Notes: generated from the sequence alone by a model not told the origin. A stretch of DNA of 38,558 nucleotides from an uncultured Eubacteriaceae bacterium (GCA_947167715.1 CAMVJD010000027.1:1-38558), one strand, 5' to 3'. Positions 1 through 7,153 are shown, numbered from the stretch's first letter. Made by a program: numbers and translations.

Positions 1-53
1 GTTTCGGCTTATGTAGCAGAAATTTATTTCTGCGGAATACGAATATCATTGAC
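1..53 (+). repeat. Truncated copy of dispersed hairpin-module repeat
   Basis: These bases match the right-hand end of the longer copies at 21619-21837 and 37163-37395. The match includes the hairpin GCAGAAAT-TT-ATTTCTGC and the terminal segment ending in CATTGAC. The bases before the hairpin match the 37 kb copy, not the 21 kb copy. The element runs off the left window edge, so its full length is unknown. It lies downstream of the minus-strand putP gene. Confidence 0.85.
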
Positions 54-89
54 CTGTCTTTGACGGTCAAATAAGCTGTCTTTGTGATA

Positions 90-1568
90 TTATTTCATTG
101 CTGCAACCTTATCAAACTGATCCAGCACCTTTTTGGTGGGGTGCTTATCTGCAAGCGAAACTACAACTATAAGCGCAAGCGAGATGAAGAATGCGGGCAG
201 AAGCTCGTAAATACCCGTTTTTGCGGTAAGGAACTTATTCCACAGCATAACCACAGCCGCGCCGCTTATCATACCCGCAAGGGCGCCGTTCATGGTCATT
301 CTTCTCCAGAAAAGGCTTAATATCATAGCGGGGCCAAAGGCTGCGCCAAAGCCCGCCCAAGCGTTTGCAACAAGGTCCATAACGGTGTTTTCGGGGTCAA
401 GCGCAATTATATAAGCCAAAATTGCAACAACCGCGATAGCTATACGGCTGAGCATCAAAAGCTGCTTGTCGCCGGGCTTATTTTTAGCCGTAATAGCGTA
501 GATATCGTTGGTTATGGCCGATGCCGTAACCAAAAGCTGTGAATCCGAGGTACTCATTATTGCGGAAACGATAGCGCAAAGCAGGATACCTGCAACAAGA
601 CCGGGTGTAAGCTTTTGAACAAGCACCATAAATATAGTTTCGGCAGATACCTTGTCAAGCGGCGCTGCGCCTATCTTTTCAAGGTAAACATAACCTATGC
701 AGCCTACCGCAACAGATGCCGCAAGCGAAATTATTACCCAAACCATAGCGATAATGCGTGATTTTTTGATAAGGTCCGTAGACTTTATCGACATAAAGCG
801 CACAAGAATATGCGGCATACCAAAGTAGCCCAGACCCCAGGCAAGGTTTGAAACTATATCAACAAATTTATAGGGCTGGTCGCCGTTTGCCATAAGGTCC
901 ATATAGCCGACCTTTGCGGAGGTTATTGCCGTAAAGCTCTCCGAGCCGATAGCTGCGTATGCTACGATAGGCACTATCAAAAGCGCAAAGAACATAAGCA
1001 TACCCTGGAAAAAGTCTGTCCATACAACGGCAAAATAGCCACCCATAAAGGTGTAGGTAAGAATAACTATTGCGCCGATGGTAAGACCTATCTGGTATTT
1101 AACGCCGAAAACATTGTCCAAAAGCTTTGCCGCTGCGTTAAAGCCCGATGCGGTGTATATCAAAAAGAAAATAAAGATAATTACCGCGCAGACTATTCTT
1201 ACTGCCTTTGAATCCGCATCAAAGCGGTTTTGGAAATACTGCGGTATGGTTATGGCATCACCCGCAACCTGCGAGTAGCTTCTTAACCTTTTTGCCACAA
1301 TAAGCCAGTTAAGGTATGTACCGATACCAAGGCCTATAGCTATCCAGCCCGAGCTGATACCGCTTAAATATACGGCGCCAGGAAGACCCATTAAAAGCCA
1401 GCTGGACATATCCGATGCCTGTGCCGAAAGAGCTGTGAGCCAGCTGCCCATTTGTCTGCCGCCCAAAAAGTAGTCGGATACATTGTTTGATTTTTTGGAA
1501 AACGCGATACCAATGCCTATCATTATGGAAAGATATATGGCAAAGGCAACGATTATCCATACGTTCAT
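90..1568 (-). CDS. putP: Sodium/proline symporter PutP
   Basis: This is a 492-residue polytopic membrane protein of the sodium:solute symporter family, close in length to E. coli PutP (about 500 residues). It should import proline with Na+ across the cytoplasmic membrane. The N-terminus has the PutP-like order of a first hydrophobic helix, then SDYFLGGRQMGSWLTALSA and SDMSSWLLMGLPGA, which in the family contribute to the Na+ and substrate sites. About 13 hydrophobic segments can be counted. An AGGAGG-type ribosome site lies just before the ATG at 1568. The gene appears monocistronic, with its own promoter at 1641-1669. The assignment to proline rather than another solute rests on overall resemblance to PutP. 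Confidence 0.9.
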   Translation of the reverse strand: MNVWIIVAFAIYLSIMIGIGIAFSKKSNNVSDYFLGGRQMGSWLTALSAQASDMSSWLLMGLPGAVYLSGISSGWIAIGLGIGTYLNWLIVAKRLRSYSQVAGDAITIPQYFQNRFDADSKAVRIVCAVIIFIFFLIYTASGFNAAAKLLDNVFGVKYQIGLTIGAIVILTYTFMGGYFAVVWTDFFQGMLMFFALLIVPIVAYAAIGSESFTAITSAKVGYMDLMANGDQPYKFVDIVSNLAWGLGYFGMPHILVRFMSIKSTDLIKKSRIIAMVWVIISLAASVAVGCIGYVYLEKIGAAPLDKVSAETIFMVLVQKLTPGLVAGILLCAIVSAIMSTSDSQLLVTASAITNDIYAITAKNKPGDKQLLMLSRIAIAVVAILAYIIALDPENTVMDLVANAWAGFGAAFGPAMILSLFWRRMTMNGALAGMISGAAVVMLWNKFLTAKTGIYELLPAFFISLALIVVVSLADKHPTKKVLDQFDKVAAMK

Positions 1569-1640
1569 AAAATTTCCTCCTTTTTGAAAATACGGGTGTA
1601 AAGCGCATTTTCAATTTCTTTTTAAAAATCCATAAGTTGT

Positions 1641-1669
1641 ATTATATAATAAATCTACCCGTATTGCAA
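1641..1669 (-). promoter_or_regulatory. Sigma-A promoter of putP
   Basis: On the minus strand TTGCAA (1664-1669) and TATAAT (1641-1646) are separated by 17 bp. The transcript would start roughly 65 bp upstream of the putP start codon. Confidence 0.75.
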
Positions 1670-2151
1670 GTATTAAAAGTTTCGACCTTCACCGTTTTTG
1701 CATAATTTTTGCCTGAAATGCAGTAAATAACAGCGTAACGGTAAATTATTCTTTATGATGTGAGAATTTAAAATTTCTATTTGACGGAATAGAGATTTCG
1801 GAAAAAATGCAAATGATCTTCCTTTAGAGCGGATATACATTCAACCGCAAAGATAGATGCGGACAATTGCGCAGCAATTGGCTTTTGGCTATGCCAAAAG
1901 TTGTGAGCTCACAGGAAGAAACATTTGCGTTTTTTCCGCGTAAGATAATTCCTGCGGTACGTTTCCTATAGCGCAAATAAAAGAAACTTTGCGGGGTGTT
2001 TTTGTATATATTTTTAATATCTGCAAATAATAAAAAAAGCAAATTATAAAATATTTAACGGCAATATGCACAAAAGAGAAAATTACGCCTTAACAATTTA
2101 AAAACCTAACAAATACGGGGGTAAAATTTTGTTTAGAAATTTCTCAAATAA
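1670..2151. other. Gene-free region between putP and hsp20
   Basis: About 480 bp lie between the divergent putP and hsp20 promoters. Short minus-strand reading frames at 1824-2071 have no recognisable protein features and run through the hairpin repeat at 1841-1912, so they are not accepted as genes. Apart from that repeat nothing was recognised here. Confidence 0.6.
1841..1912 (+). repeat. Hairpin-module cluster related to dispersed repeat
   Basis: Bases 1844-1864 are the exact reverse complement of 21717-21737, which lies inside the 21 kb repeat copy. They are followed by three perfect small hairpins: AATTGC-GCA-GCAATT (1865-1879), CTTTTGGC-TAT-GCCAAAAG (1882-1900) and the palindrome GTGAGCTCAC (1903-1912). 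The arrangement resembles the modules of the longer repeats but in a different combination. Confidence 0.7.
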
Positions 2152-2178
2152 TTAGCACTCACCTATTGACATGGCTAA
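2152..2178 (+). promoter_or_regulatory. CIRCE-type HrcA operator
   Basis: The left arm TTAGCACTC is a perfect CIRCE half-site. After exactly 9 bp comes CATGGCTAA, which matches 6 of 9 positions of the consensus right arm GAGTGCTAA. It overlaps the -35 hexamer of the hsp20 promoter, where a repressor such as HrcA would block RNA polymerase. The right arm is degenerate, so strength is uncertain. Confidence 0.7.
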
Positions 2179-2194
2179 TAATTGGTGCTATAAT
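2166..2194 (+). promoter_or_regulatory. Consensus sigma-A promoter of hsp20
   Basis: TTGACA (2166-2171) and TATAAT (2189-2194) are both perfect hexamers with an ideal 17-bp spacer. The -35 box lies inside the CIRCE-like element. Confidence 0.9.
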
Positions 2195-2245
2195 GTAACC
2201 GTAAAAAGGAAAAAGAGTAATAAACAGACAGTATAGGCTGCCTGC

Positions 2246-2268
2246 AAATCGGCTGAACGGCCGGATTT
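2246..2268 (+). promoter_or_regulatory. Leader hairpin before hsp20 ribosome site
   Basis: AAATCGGC and GCCGGATTT pair with one bulged G, and a run of T follows directly, just ahead of the AAGGAGG ribosome site at 2273-2279. This could act as an attenuator or a temperature-sensitive structure. The sequence alone does not decide between them. Confidence 0.4.
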
Positions 2269-2287
2269 TTTTAAGGAGGTAGGACTT

Positions 2288-2734
2288 ATGTTATTACCAA
2301 GTATTTTTGGAGAAAGTTTATTTGACGATTGGATGGATATGCCAAGGTTTGACAGCTTTGGAGATGTTGACAAAAAGCTGTACGGCAAAAATGCAGCACA
2401 CGTTATGAAAACAGATGTGCGCGAGCATGACGGAGGCTACGAGATAGATATCGACCTGCCGGGATTTAAAAAGGATGAAATAAATATCGGCCTTGAAAAC
2501 GGTTATCTTATCGTAAACGCCGCAAAAGGCCTTGATAAGGACGAAAATGATAAAAAGGGCAGGGTAATACGCCGCGAGCGCTATGCGGGCAGTATGCAGA
2601 GAAGTTTTTATGTGGGCCGTGCGCTTACACACGAGGATATAAAGGCAAAATTTGAGGACGGCGTGCTTAAGCTTGACATACCCAAAAAGGATGAAAAGGC
2701 GCTGACCGAAAAGAAAACAATAATGATAGAATAA
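2288..2734 (+). CDS. hsp20: Small heat-shock protein, Hsp20/alpha-crystallin family
   Basis: This 148-residue cytoplasmic holdase binds unfolding proteins during heat or other stress. An N-terminal arm (about residues 1-40) precedes the alpha-crystallin domain (about 40-135), with the typical run YEIDIDLPGFKKDEINIGLENGYL near the start of the beta-sandwich and GVLKLDIPKK near its end. The C-terminus ends in an I-x-I motif (IMI, residues 145-147), used by the family for oligomer assembly. The start is fixed by AAGGAGG seven bases upstream. The CIRCE-like operator and perfect sigma-A promoter upstream suggest repression by HrcA. The gene stands alone and ends in a strong terminator. Confidence 0.95.
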   Translation: MLLPSIFGESLFDDWMDMPRFDSFGDVDKKLYGKNAAHVMKTDVREHDGGYEIDIDLPGFKKDEINIGLENGYLIVNAAKGLDKDENDKKGRVIRRERYAGSMQRSFYVGRALTHEDIKAKFEDGVLKLDIPKKDEKALTEKKTIMIE

Positions 2735-2741
2735 GCAATAT

Positions 2742-2771
2742 AAAAGCCGTCGGTGTTTGCCGACGGCTTTT
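2742..2771. terminator. Bidirectional terminator between hsp20 and yqeY
   Basis: The arms AAAAGCCGTCGG and CCGACGGCTTTT form a perfect 12-bp stem around a TGTTTG loop. A tract on one side and T tract on the other allow termination of both convergent transcripts. Confidence 0.92.
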
Positions 2772-2776
2772 GCTTT

Positions 2777-3226
2777 TTAAAGCGATGATAAAATTTCTTT
2801 AACCAACTGACTGACCAGTTTGTTATCGGCACGGCCTTTGGTTTGGGCACTTACTGCGCCCATGACCTTGCCCATATCCTTTATGGATACTGCGCCGGTT
2901 TGTTCAATGGTCTGCCTGATAAGCTGTTTTATTGCATCTTCTGACATCTGTTCGGGAAGGTATGCTTTCAAAATAGCAATTTTCTTATTGGCCTCGTCAA
3001 TCAGATCCTGTCTGCCTGCTTTTTCAAAATCGGGCAGAACATCTTTTAGCTTTTTTATCTCTTTTGTGATAACGGCCATAACATCCTCATCGGCTGCCTG
3101 AACCTTGTTATCCTTTTCAAGCTGTAACACACCTGCGCGCACTAACTGGACAATATCTTTTTTAACGGTATCTTTATCCTTCATAGCTTGCTTCAGGTCG
3201 TCAAAAAGCTGTTCTTTTAAAGCCAT
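2777..3226 (-). CDS. yqeY: GatB/YqeY domain protein
   Basis: This 149-residue cytoplasmic protein matches the stand-alone YqeY family, whose domain is also the C-terminal tail of the amidotransferase subunit GatB. The family is helical and thought to bind tRNA, but its cellular role is unsettled. The N-terminus (LFDDLKQAMKDKDTVKKDIV) and the middle segment ending DMGKVMGAVSAQTKGRADNK are characteristic. It starts 12 bp after the rpsU stop, behind AAAGGA, so the two are co-transcribed. That rpsU-yqeY order is common in Firmicutes. Confidence 0.92.
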   Translation of the reverse strand: MALKEQLFDDLKQAMKDKDTVKKDIVQLVRAGVLQLEKDNKVQAADEDVMAVITKEIKKLKDVLPDFEKAGRQDLIDEANKKIAILKAYLPEQMSEDAIKQLIRQTIEQTGAVSIKDMGKVMGAVSAQTKGRADNKLVSQLVKEILSSL

Positions 3227-3238
3227 AAAACCATTCCT

Positions 3239-3415
3239 TTAATTGTACTTGCGCTTTCTTGCAGCCTCGGACTTTTTCTTGCGCTTAACGCTTGGCTTGT
3301 CGTAGTGCTCTCTCTTGCGTACCTCGCCCATAATACCTGCCTTTGCGCAGTTTCTCTTAAAACGGCGAAGAGCGCTGTCCAAAGACTCGTTTTCCTTTAC
3401 TCTAACTTCAGACAT
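3239..3415 (-). CDS. rpsU: 30S ribosomal protein S21
   Basis: This 58-codon gene is easily missed. It encodes a very basic protein beginning [20 protein letters not shown], continuing through [16 protein letters not shown] and ending in a lysine/arginine-rich tail. This matches bacterial S21, a small-subunit protein that helps initiation near the 16S 3' end. The ATG lies a few bases downstream of a GAGGGGAGGG ribosome site. It is the first gene of a two-gene unit with yqeY and has its own promoter at 3481-3509. Confidence 0.96.
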   Translation of the reverse strand: MSEVRVKENESLDSALRRFKRNCAKAGIMGEVRKREHYDKPSVKRKKKSEAARKRKYN

Positions 3416-3480
3416 CAAATTTCCCTCCCCTCAGTTACTATTAAGCTGTGTGGAATAAAAATACAACCACACACTATTAG

Positions 3481-3517
3481 ATTATACACAAAAAGGGGCA
3501 TATAGTCAACCCCTTTT
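3481..3517 (-). promoter_or_regulatory. rpsU-yqeY promoter with embedded inverted repeat
   Basis: On the minus strand TTGACT (3504-3509) and TATAAT (3481-3486) are 17 bp apart. A perfect 8-bp inverted repeat, AAAAGGGG (3491-3498) and CCCCTTTT (3510-3517), flanks and overlaps the -35 and spacer, as an operator might. It may also be the degenerate remains of a terminator, since T runs flank it. Confidence 0.75.
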
Positions 3518-3586
3518 GAAAAATTTGTCACGGTTTTTTCTGCGTTTGTAAAAAGTACCGAATTTAAAAAAATTCACATCTTGTAT

Positions 3587-3615
3587 TTGACATATAAATA
3601 TTTTCGGGTTATAAT
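3587..3615 (+). promoter_or_regulatory. Consensus sigma-A promoter of thiD
   Basis: TTGACA (3587-3592) and TATAAT (3610-3615) are perfect hexamers with a 17-bp spacer, about 80 bp before the thiD start. Confidence 0.88.
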
Positions 3616-3629
3616 ATAAATAAGAGTTG

Positions 3630-3664
3630 ATTTTGCATGGGATATTGTATCCGCAAAGCAAAAT
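3630..3664 (+). promoter_or_regulatory. thiD leader hairpin, not a TPP riboswitch
   Basis: ATTTTGC and GCAAAAT enclose a smaller stem GGATA/TATCC, and a T run follows at 3671-3677. The conserved CUGAGA core of a TPP riboswitch is absent and the leader is too short for one. The structure is visible; any regulatory role is unproven. Confidence 0.4.
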
Positions 3665-3693
3665 TCGGAATTTTTTTGTATGAGGTGATATAA

Positions 3694-4485
3694 ATGAAAA
3701 AGGTATTAACTATTGCCGGCAGCGATTGCAGCGGCGGCGCGGGTATCCAGGCGGATATCAGGACGATAACGGCACACGGACATTATGCTATGAGTGCTAT
3801 TACGGCCCTTACGGCACAAAATACACAGGGGGTCACTAATATTTCAATAGTTTCGCCCGATTTCCTTGCCGACCAGCTTGATGCAATTTTAAGCGATATT
3901 ATGCCCGATGCCGTTAAAATAGGTATGGTATGTAGCGGTCAGCTTGCTGCTGTTATCGCAGACAAGCTTGTGCAATATGACGTTAAAAATATAGTTTTTG
4001 ACCCTGTTATGGTTTCTACCAGCGGCGCGGCACTTATGGACAGCTCCTCTGCGGCAGAGATACTTCAGTCTCTTGTTCCGCTTTCGACTGTTATCACGCC
4101 CAATATCCCCGAGGCTGAAACTATCCTCGGCACCGAGATAAAGAATAATATGGACTGTGTAAAGGCTGCGCAGAAGCTTTCGCGTGACCTTCATACAAGC
4201 GTACTGTTAAAGGGCGGCCACCTTGAGGCCAACAGCAACGACCTGCTGTTCTCGGGCGGCAAGATAATCAACTACCGCGGTGACAGGATTGATACAAAGA
4301 ATACTCACGGCTCGGGCTGTGTTTTAAGCTCGGCCATTGCCTGCGGTCTTGCAGAGGGCAAGGAGCTTAATGCGGCTATCAAGAGCGCTAAAGAATTTAT
4401 CACGGGTGCTATCAAGTCATCGGCAAATCAGGAAATAGGCAACGGCAACGGTCCTGTTGATCCTACTTTCAGAATTAAGGCATAA
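3694..4485 (+). CDS. thiD: Hydroxymethylpyrimidine/phosphomethylpyrimidine kinase
   Basis: This 263-residue cytoplasmic ribokinase-fold enzyme phosphorylates 4-amino-5-hydroxymethyl-2-methylpyrimidine and then its monophosphate, supplying the pyrimidine half of thiamine. The N-terminal IAGSDCSGGAGIQADI is the ThiD substrate loop. FDPVMVSTSGAAL and TPNIPEAE are the conserved central segments, and NTHGSGCVLSSAIA is the C-terminal anion-hole and catalytic motif. Length is normal for the family. The start has AGGTGAT upstream. No other thiamine gene is adjacent, so it may serve salvage or complete a pathway encoded elsewhere. Confidence 0.94.
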   Translation: MKKVLTIAGSDCSGGAGIQADIRTITAHGHYAMSAITALTAQNTQGVTNISIVSPDFLADQLDAILSDIMPDAVKIGMVCSGQLAAVIADKLVQYDVKNIVFDPVMVSTSGAALMDSSSAAEILQSLVPLSTVITPNIPEAETILGTEIKNNMDCVKAAQKLSRDLHTSVLLKGGHLEANSNDLLFSGGKIINYRGDRIDTKNTHGSGCVLSSAIACGLAEGKELNAAIKSAKEFITGAIKSSANQEIGNGNGPVDPTFRIKA

Positions 4486-4490
4486 TTTTT

Positions 4491-4522
4491 GGGGGATGTC
4501 GCAGGGCGTCCCCTTATTTTTT
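4491..4522 (+). terminator. Terminator after thiD
   Basis: GGGGATG and CGTCCCC form a 7-bp stem including one G-T pair and are followed by TTATTTTTT. It sits between the thiD stop and the next ribosome site, so the following gene may be partly uncoupled. Confidence 0.75.
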
Positions 4523-4540
4523 GGAAAGAGGGTATTTATT

Positions 4541-5134
4541 ATGAAGAAAATTTTATATCAGGGTCACGGCAGCCTGCGTTTAACAGCGGATGATACTGTA
4601 ATATACATTGACCCGTATGCGGGCGAGGGCTATGATGTCCCCGCAGACCTTATATTAGTAACACATCAGCATTACGACCATACGGCAATAGACAAGCCCG
4701 CCAAAAAACAGGGTTGCAAAATTTTTCAGAATATGGATGCCATTAAGGACGGAAAATATGTTTCCTTTGATTTTAACGGCATACATATCGAGCCCGTGCA
4801 GGCGTACAATAAAAATCATCCGATAGACGAATGTGTGGGATATATTCTTACATTTTCGGACGGGATAAAGGTATATTTTGCGGGCGACACATCAAAGACC
4901 GAGCAGATGAAAACATTTGCCGACAAAAAGCTTGACTATGCATTTTTGCCTGCCGACGGCATATACAATATGGATATCCCCGAGGCAATGGAGTGCGCCG
5001 ATATAATAAAAGCAAAAACCACATTTCCCATACATATTGCCCCCGGCAAGCTGTTTGACCGTGAAAGGGCAGAGCGCTTCAAGGTGAACGGCGCAAGGAT
5101 AATAGAGCCGGGTGAGGAAACGGAGCTTGGCTGA
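4541..5134 (+). CDS. MBL-fold metal-dependent hydrolase (UlaG-like)
   Basis: This 197-residue predicted cytoplasmic metallo-hydrolase has the metal-binding motif THQHYDHTA (HxHxDH), a following AGDTS aspartate and a late histidine in FPIHIAPG. These place it with the short UlaG-type branch of the metallo-beta-lactamase superfamily. The natural substrate is unknown; relatives act on lactones, phosphodiesters or unknown metabolites. The start at 4541 is preferred over a longer upstream frame, because GAGGG sits at the right distance and the longer version would run through the thiD terminator. It follows thiD by about 55 bp. Confidence 0.82.
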   Translation: MKKILYQGHGSLRLTADDTVIYIDPYAGEGYDVPADLILVTHQHYDHTAIDKPAKKQGCKIFQNMDAIKDGKYVSFDFNGIHIEPVQAYNKNHPIDECVGYILTFSDGIKVYFAGDTSKTEQMKTFADKKLDYAFLPADGIYNMDIPEAMECADIIKAKTTFPIHIAPGKLFDRERAERFKVNGARIIEPGEETELG

Positions 5135-5200
5135 CGGGGGAGTCCCGCCGTTTTTTGAGTGACCTAAAACGGGGTATGTGCCCGCTGCAAAATAAACCGT

Positions 5201-5854
5201 TTATTTTGCAATAAAGGCAAATACCTCGTCGCAGGTCTCTGCTATATTTTTTGCACCAAGCTTTTCAAGCCTTTCTCTGCCGCGAAAGCCCCAGGTTACA
5301 CAAACGCAGTCTATATCCGTGTTTTGCGCGGTCATAATATCCACCTCGGAGTCGCCTATATAGACAACATCCTTTTTATCAAAGCCGTAATTTTTAATAA
5401 TTATATTTGCCATATCGGGGGCGGGCTTTTTTTCTATGCTTGCGGTCACACCCATCGCGGTATCAAAAAGTCCGGGAAAATATTGCTCTGCAAGCGGCTT
5501 TACCGAAATATCACTTTTGTTTGAAACAACGGCTGTTTTTATACCGTTGTTTTTTAATTTTTGCAAAAGCTCGGGTATGCCGTCATAGGGACGTGTTTTG
5601 TCGGCGCGGTGCTGCTCGTAATAGGGCGCAAAGTATGTATGCAATTCCGCCAATTTTTCGTCGCTTGTGCCCTCGGGTGCGCAAAGCTTTAATGTGGTAA
5701 AAATGCCGTTGCCGACTATGCTGCGGACTTGATCGACCGTGCGTGTCGGCAGCCCTGCCATTGCAAGCGCATGATTTACGCCGCCCGCCAGGTCGTCTAT
5801 GGTGTTTAAAATTGTACCGTCCATATCAAATATCGCAAGTTTGTATTTTGCCAT
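5201..5854 (-). CDS. HAD-family phosphatase, phosphoglycolate phosphatase-like
   Basis: This 217-residue soluble enzyme of the HAD superfamily has all four motifs: FDMDGTILNT (nucleophile aspartates), VVSNKS, the lysine of KKPAPDM, and IGDSEVDIMTA for the magnesium-binding acids. The cap domain sits between motifs I and II. The closest family is phosphoglycolate phosphatase (Gph), but pyrophosphatase PpaX and other small-phosphate hydrolases look alike, so the substrate is not settled. AAAGGAAAT precedes the ATG. It lies downstream of the rplT terminator and may depend on read-through. Confidence 0.88.
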   Translation of the reverse strand: MAKYKLAIFDMDGTILNTIDDLAGGVNHALAMAGLPTRTVDQVRSIVGNGIFTTLKLCAPEGTSDEKLAELHTYFAPYYEQHRADKTRPYDGIPELLQKLKNNGIKTAVVSNKSDISVKPLAEQYFPGLFDTAMGVTASIEKKPAPDMANIIIKNYGFDKKDVVYIGDSEVDIMTAQNTDIDCVCVTWGFRGRERLEKLGAKNIAETCDEVFAFIAK

Positions 5855-5867
5855 AGTTATTTCCTTT

Positions 5868-5896
5868 CAAAAAAAGACTGCCTTTCGACAGTCTTT
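5868..5896 (-). terminator. Terminator of the infC-rpmI-rplT operon
   Basis: AAAGACTG (5873-5880) and CAGTCTTT (5889-5896) form a stem on the minus strand, and the A tract at 5868-5875 gives the U run. It ends transcription just after rplT. Confidence 0.85.
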
Positions 5897-5905
5897 AAAC
5901 GCTTA

Positions 5906-6259
5906 TTAAAGCGCACCCTTTGCGGTGTTTACAAGTGATGTAAAAGCAGCTGCATCCGATACAGCAAGGTCTGCAAGCATCTTTCTGTTAAGTGTGATAC
6001 CTGCGTTCTTAAGGCCGTTCATAAACTTGCTGTAGGAAAGACCGTTAAGTCTTGCAGCAGCGTTGATACGAACGATCCAAAGTCTTCTGTAGGCACGCTT
6101 TGTCTGCTTTCTGCCTGCAAAGCTGTGAGCCATAGCCTTCATAACGCTCTGCTTAGCAACTCTGTACTGCTTGCTTCTTGCGCCGAAGTAGCCCTTAGCC
6201 ATTTTTAAAACTTTTTTATGCTTTTTGCGTGCGTTTAATGCACCTTTAACTCTTGCCAT
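5906..6259 (-). CDS. rplT: 50S ribosomal protein L20
   Basis: This 117-residue basic protein binds 23S rRNA early in large-subunit assembly. The N-terminus [19 protein letters not shown] and the segment [28 protein letters not shown] are hallmark L20 sequence. It is the last gene of the infC-rpmI-rplT operon. In Bacillus and E. coli L20 represses this operon by binding leader or intergenic RNA, so the structured leader at 7092-7256 is a likely target here. Length and start are standard, with AAGGAGG upstream. Confidence 0.97.
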   Translation of the reverse strand: MARVKGALNARKKHKKVLKMAKGYFGARSKQYRVAKQSVMKAMAHSFAGRKQTKRAYRRLWIVRINAAARLNGLSYSKFMNGLKNAGITLNRKMLADLAVSDAAAFTSLVNTAKGAL

Positions 6260-6345
6260 TTTTCAAGTCCTCCTTAAATATTGTGTGATTTAGCAATTAA
6301 ACTCTGTTGTTGTTCTGAATTTGATTTTATCCTTGAATTAATAAA

Positions 6346-6543
6346 TCAAATATAAGGTAAGCAGCGCTTCATCTGCTTCATGTTTGTCTTATCTACTAAA
6401 TCAGACTTACGGAGATCTCTTAATCTCTTTGTGTTCTTCTTTGTTAAGATATGCTGCTTGTTTGCTTTTGTCTTTTTAAGCTTGCCCGAACCTGTAACGG
6501 ATACTCTCTTGGCAACGGCCTTTCTTGTTTTTAACTTAGGCAT
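6346..6543 (-). CDS. rpmI: 50S ribosomal protein L35
   Basis: This 65-residue, lysine-rich protein begins MPKLKTRKAVAKR and contains the conserved KKNTKRLRDLRKSDLVD segment and a QMKRCLPYI tail, all typical of L35. It lies between infC (29 bp downstream of its stop) and rplT, in the universal order for this operon. AAGGAGG precedes the start. Confidence 0.97.
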   Translation of the reverse strand: MPKLKTRKAVAKRVSVTGSGKLKKTKANKQHILTKKNTKRLRDLRKSDLVDKTNMKQMKRCLPYI

Positions 6544-6572
6544 TGTTTTTTCCTCCTTAAAACTATATGTTA

Positions 6573-7082
6573 TCAGTTTCCCTTGGGCGCAAGGAACATA
6601 GCCATAGTGCGCGCCTCCATCTTGGGGGGCTTTTCTATGGTGCCGTATTCCTCAACCTGTGCCGCAAAGTCGTTCATTATGCTGACCGCGGTCTCGGTAC
6701 GTCCAAGCTCTCTACCTCTGAAACGTATGCTTACCTTTACTTTGTTTCCTTCTTTAAGGAATTTGATAGCATTTTTAACCTTTACCTGGATATCGTGCGT
6801 GTCAATGTTAGGAGATAAGCGAAGTTCCTTAACAGCGACGATCTTTTGCTTTTTGCGTGCTTCCTTTTCACGCTTTGCCATATCAAACTTGTATTTGCTG
6901 TAGTCCATGATCTTGCACACAGGCGGCTTTGCCTGGGGCGAAATCTTAACCAAGTCCAAGCTTCTTTCGTCGGCGATCTTCTGCGCATCGCGCGCCGACA
7001 TAATACCAAGCTGTTCGCCGTCATTGCTTATTAAGCGGATCTCTTTATCCCTTATCTGCTCGTTAATCATTAAATCAGTAAT
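6573..7082 (-). CDS. infC: Translation initiation factor IF-3 (AUU start)
   Basis: IF-3 binds the 30S subunit, keeps the 50S away and checks the start codon and initiator tRNA. The 169-residue product shows the N-domain INEQIRDKEIRLI...GEQLGIM, a charged linker rich in KREKEARKKQK, and the C-domain with RFRGRELGR. The first in-frame ATG is within the conserved N-terminus and would truncate it. The GTG at 7091 overlaps the ribosome site itself. ATT at 7080-7082 lies 8 bases from AGGAGG (7091-7096), matching the AUU start by which IF-3 limits its own synthesis in other bacteria. Confidence 0.93.
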   Translation of the reverse strand: MTDLMINEQIRDKEIRLISNDGEQLGIMSARDAQKIADERSLDLVKISPQAKPPVCKIMDYSKYKFDMAKREKEARKKQKIVAVKELRLSPNIDTHDIQVKVKNAIKFLKEGNKVKVSIRFRGRELGRTETAVSIMNDFAAQVEEYGTIEKPPKMEARTMAMFLAPKGN

Positions 7083-7090
7083 AGCAGACA

Positions 7091-7096
7091 CCTCCT
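7091..7096 (-). promoter_or_regulatory. Shine-Dalgarno that fixes the infC AUU start
   Basis: AGGAGG on the minus strand stands 8 nt from the in-frame ATT at 7082-7080. Its last base is the first base of the GTG at 7091, which therefore cannot be used. Confidence 0.85.
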
Positions 7097-7123
7097 AAAA
7101 AATAATTCAGAACTTTTTGCTGC

Positions 7124-7153
7124 AAAAAAATAAGCAGCGCGTAAAGCTCTGCT
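7124..7153 (-). promoter_or_regulatory. Attenuator-like terminator in the infC leader
   Basis: On the minus strand AGCAG-A-GC and GC-G-CTGCT pair around TTTAC (7133-7153) and run directly into TATTTTTTT, a classical intrinsic terminator placed between promoter and infC. The downstream arm GCTGC can instead pair with GCAGC just past the U tract (7118-7122), which would disrupt it. Firmicute infC leaders bound by L20 work by such termination. The identity of the ligand here is inferred. Confidence 0.7.

Noticed and set aside
3616-3693. TPP riboswitch upstream of thiD
   Set aside because: The leader is only about 70 nt and lacks the CUGAGA core; only a simple hairpin is present.
5134-5165. Intrinsic terminator after the UlaG-like hydrolase
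   Set aside because: CGGGGGAGTCCCG followed by T residues is suggestive, but the stem is short and interrupted before the T run, so it was not listed.
7083-7091. GTG start for infC
   Set aside because: The GTG overlaps the Shine-Dalgarno sequence itself, leaving no spacer; the in-frame ATT is correctly spaced.
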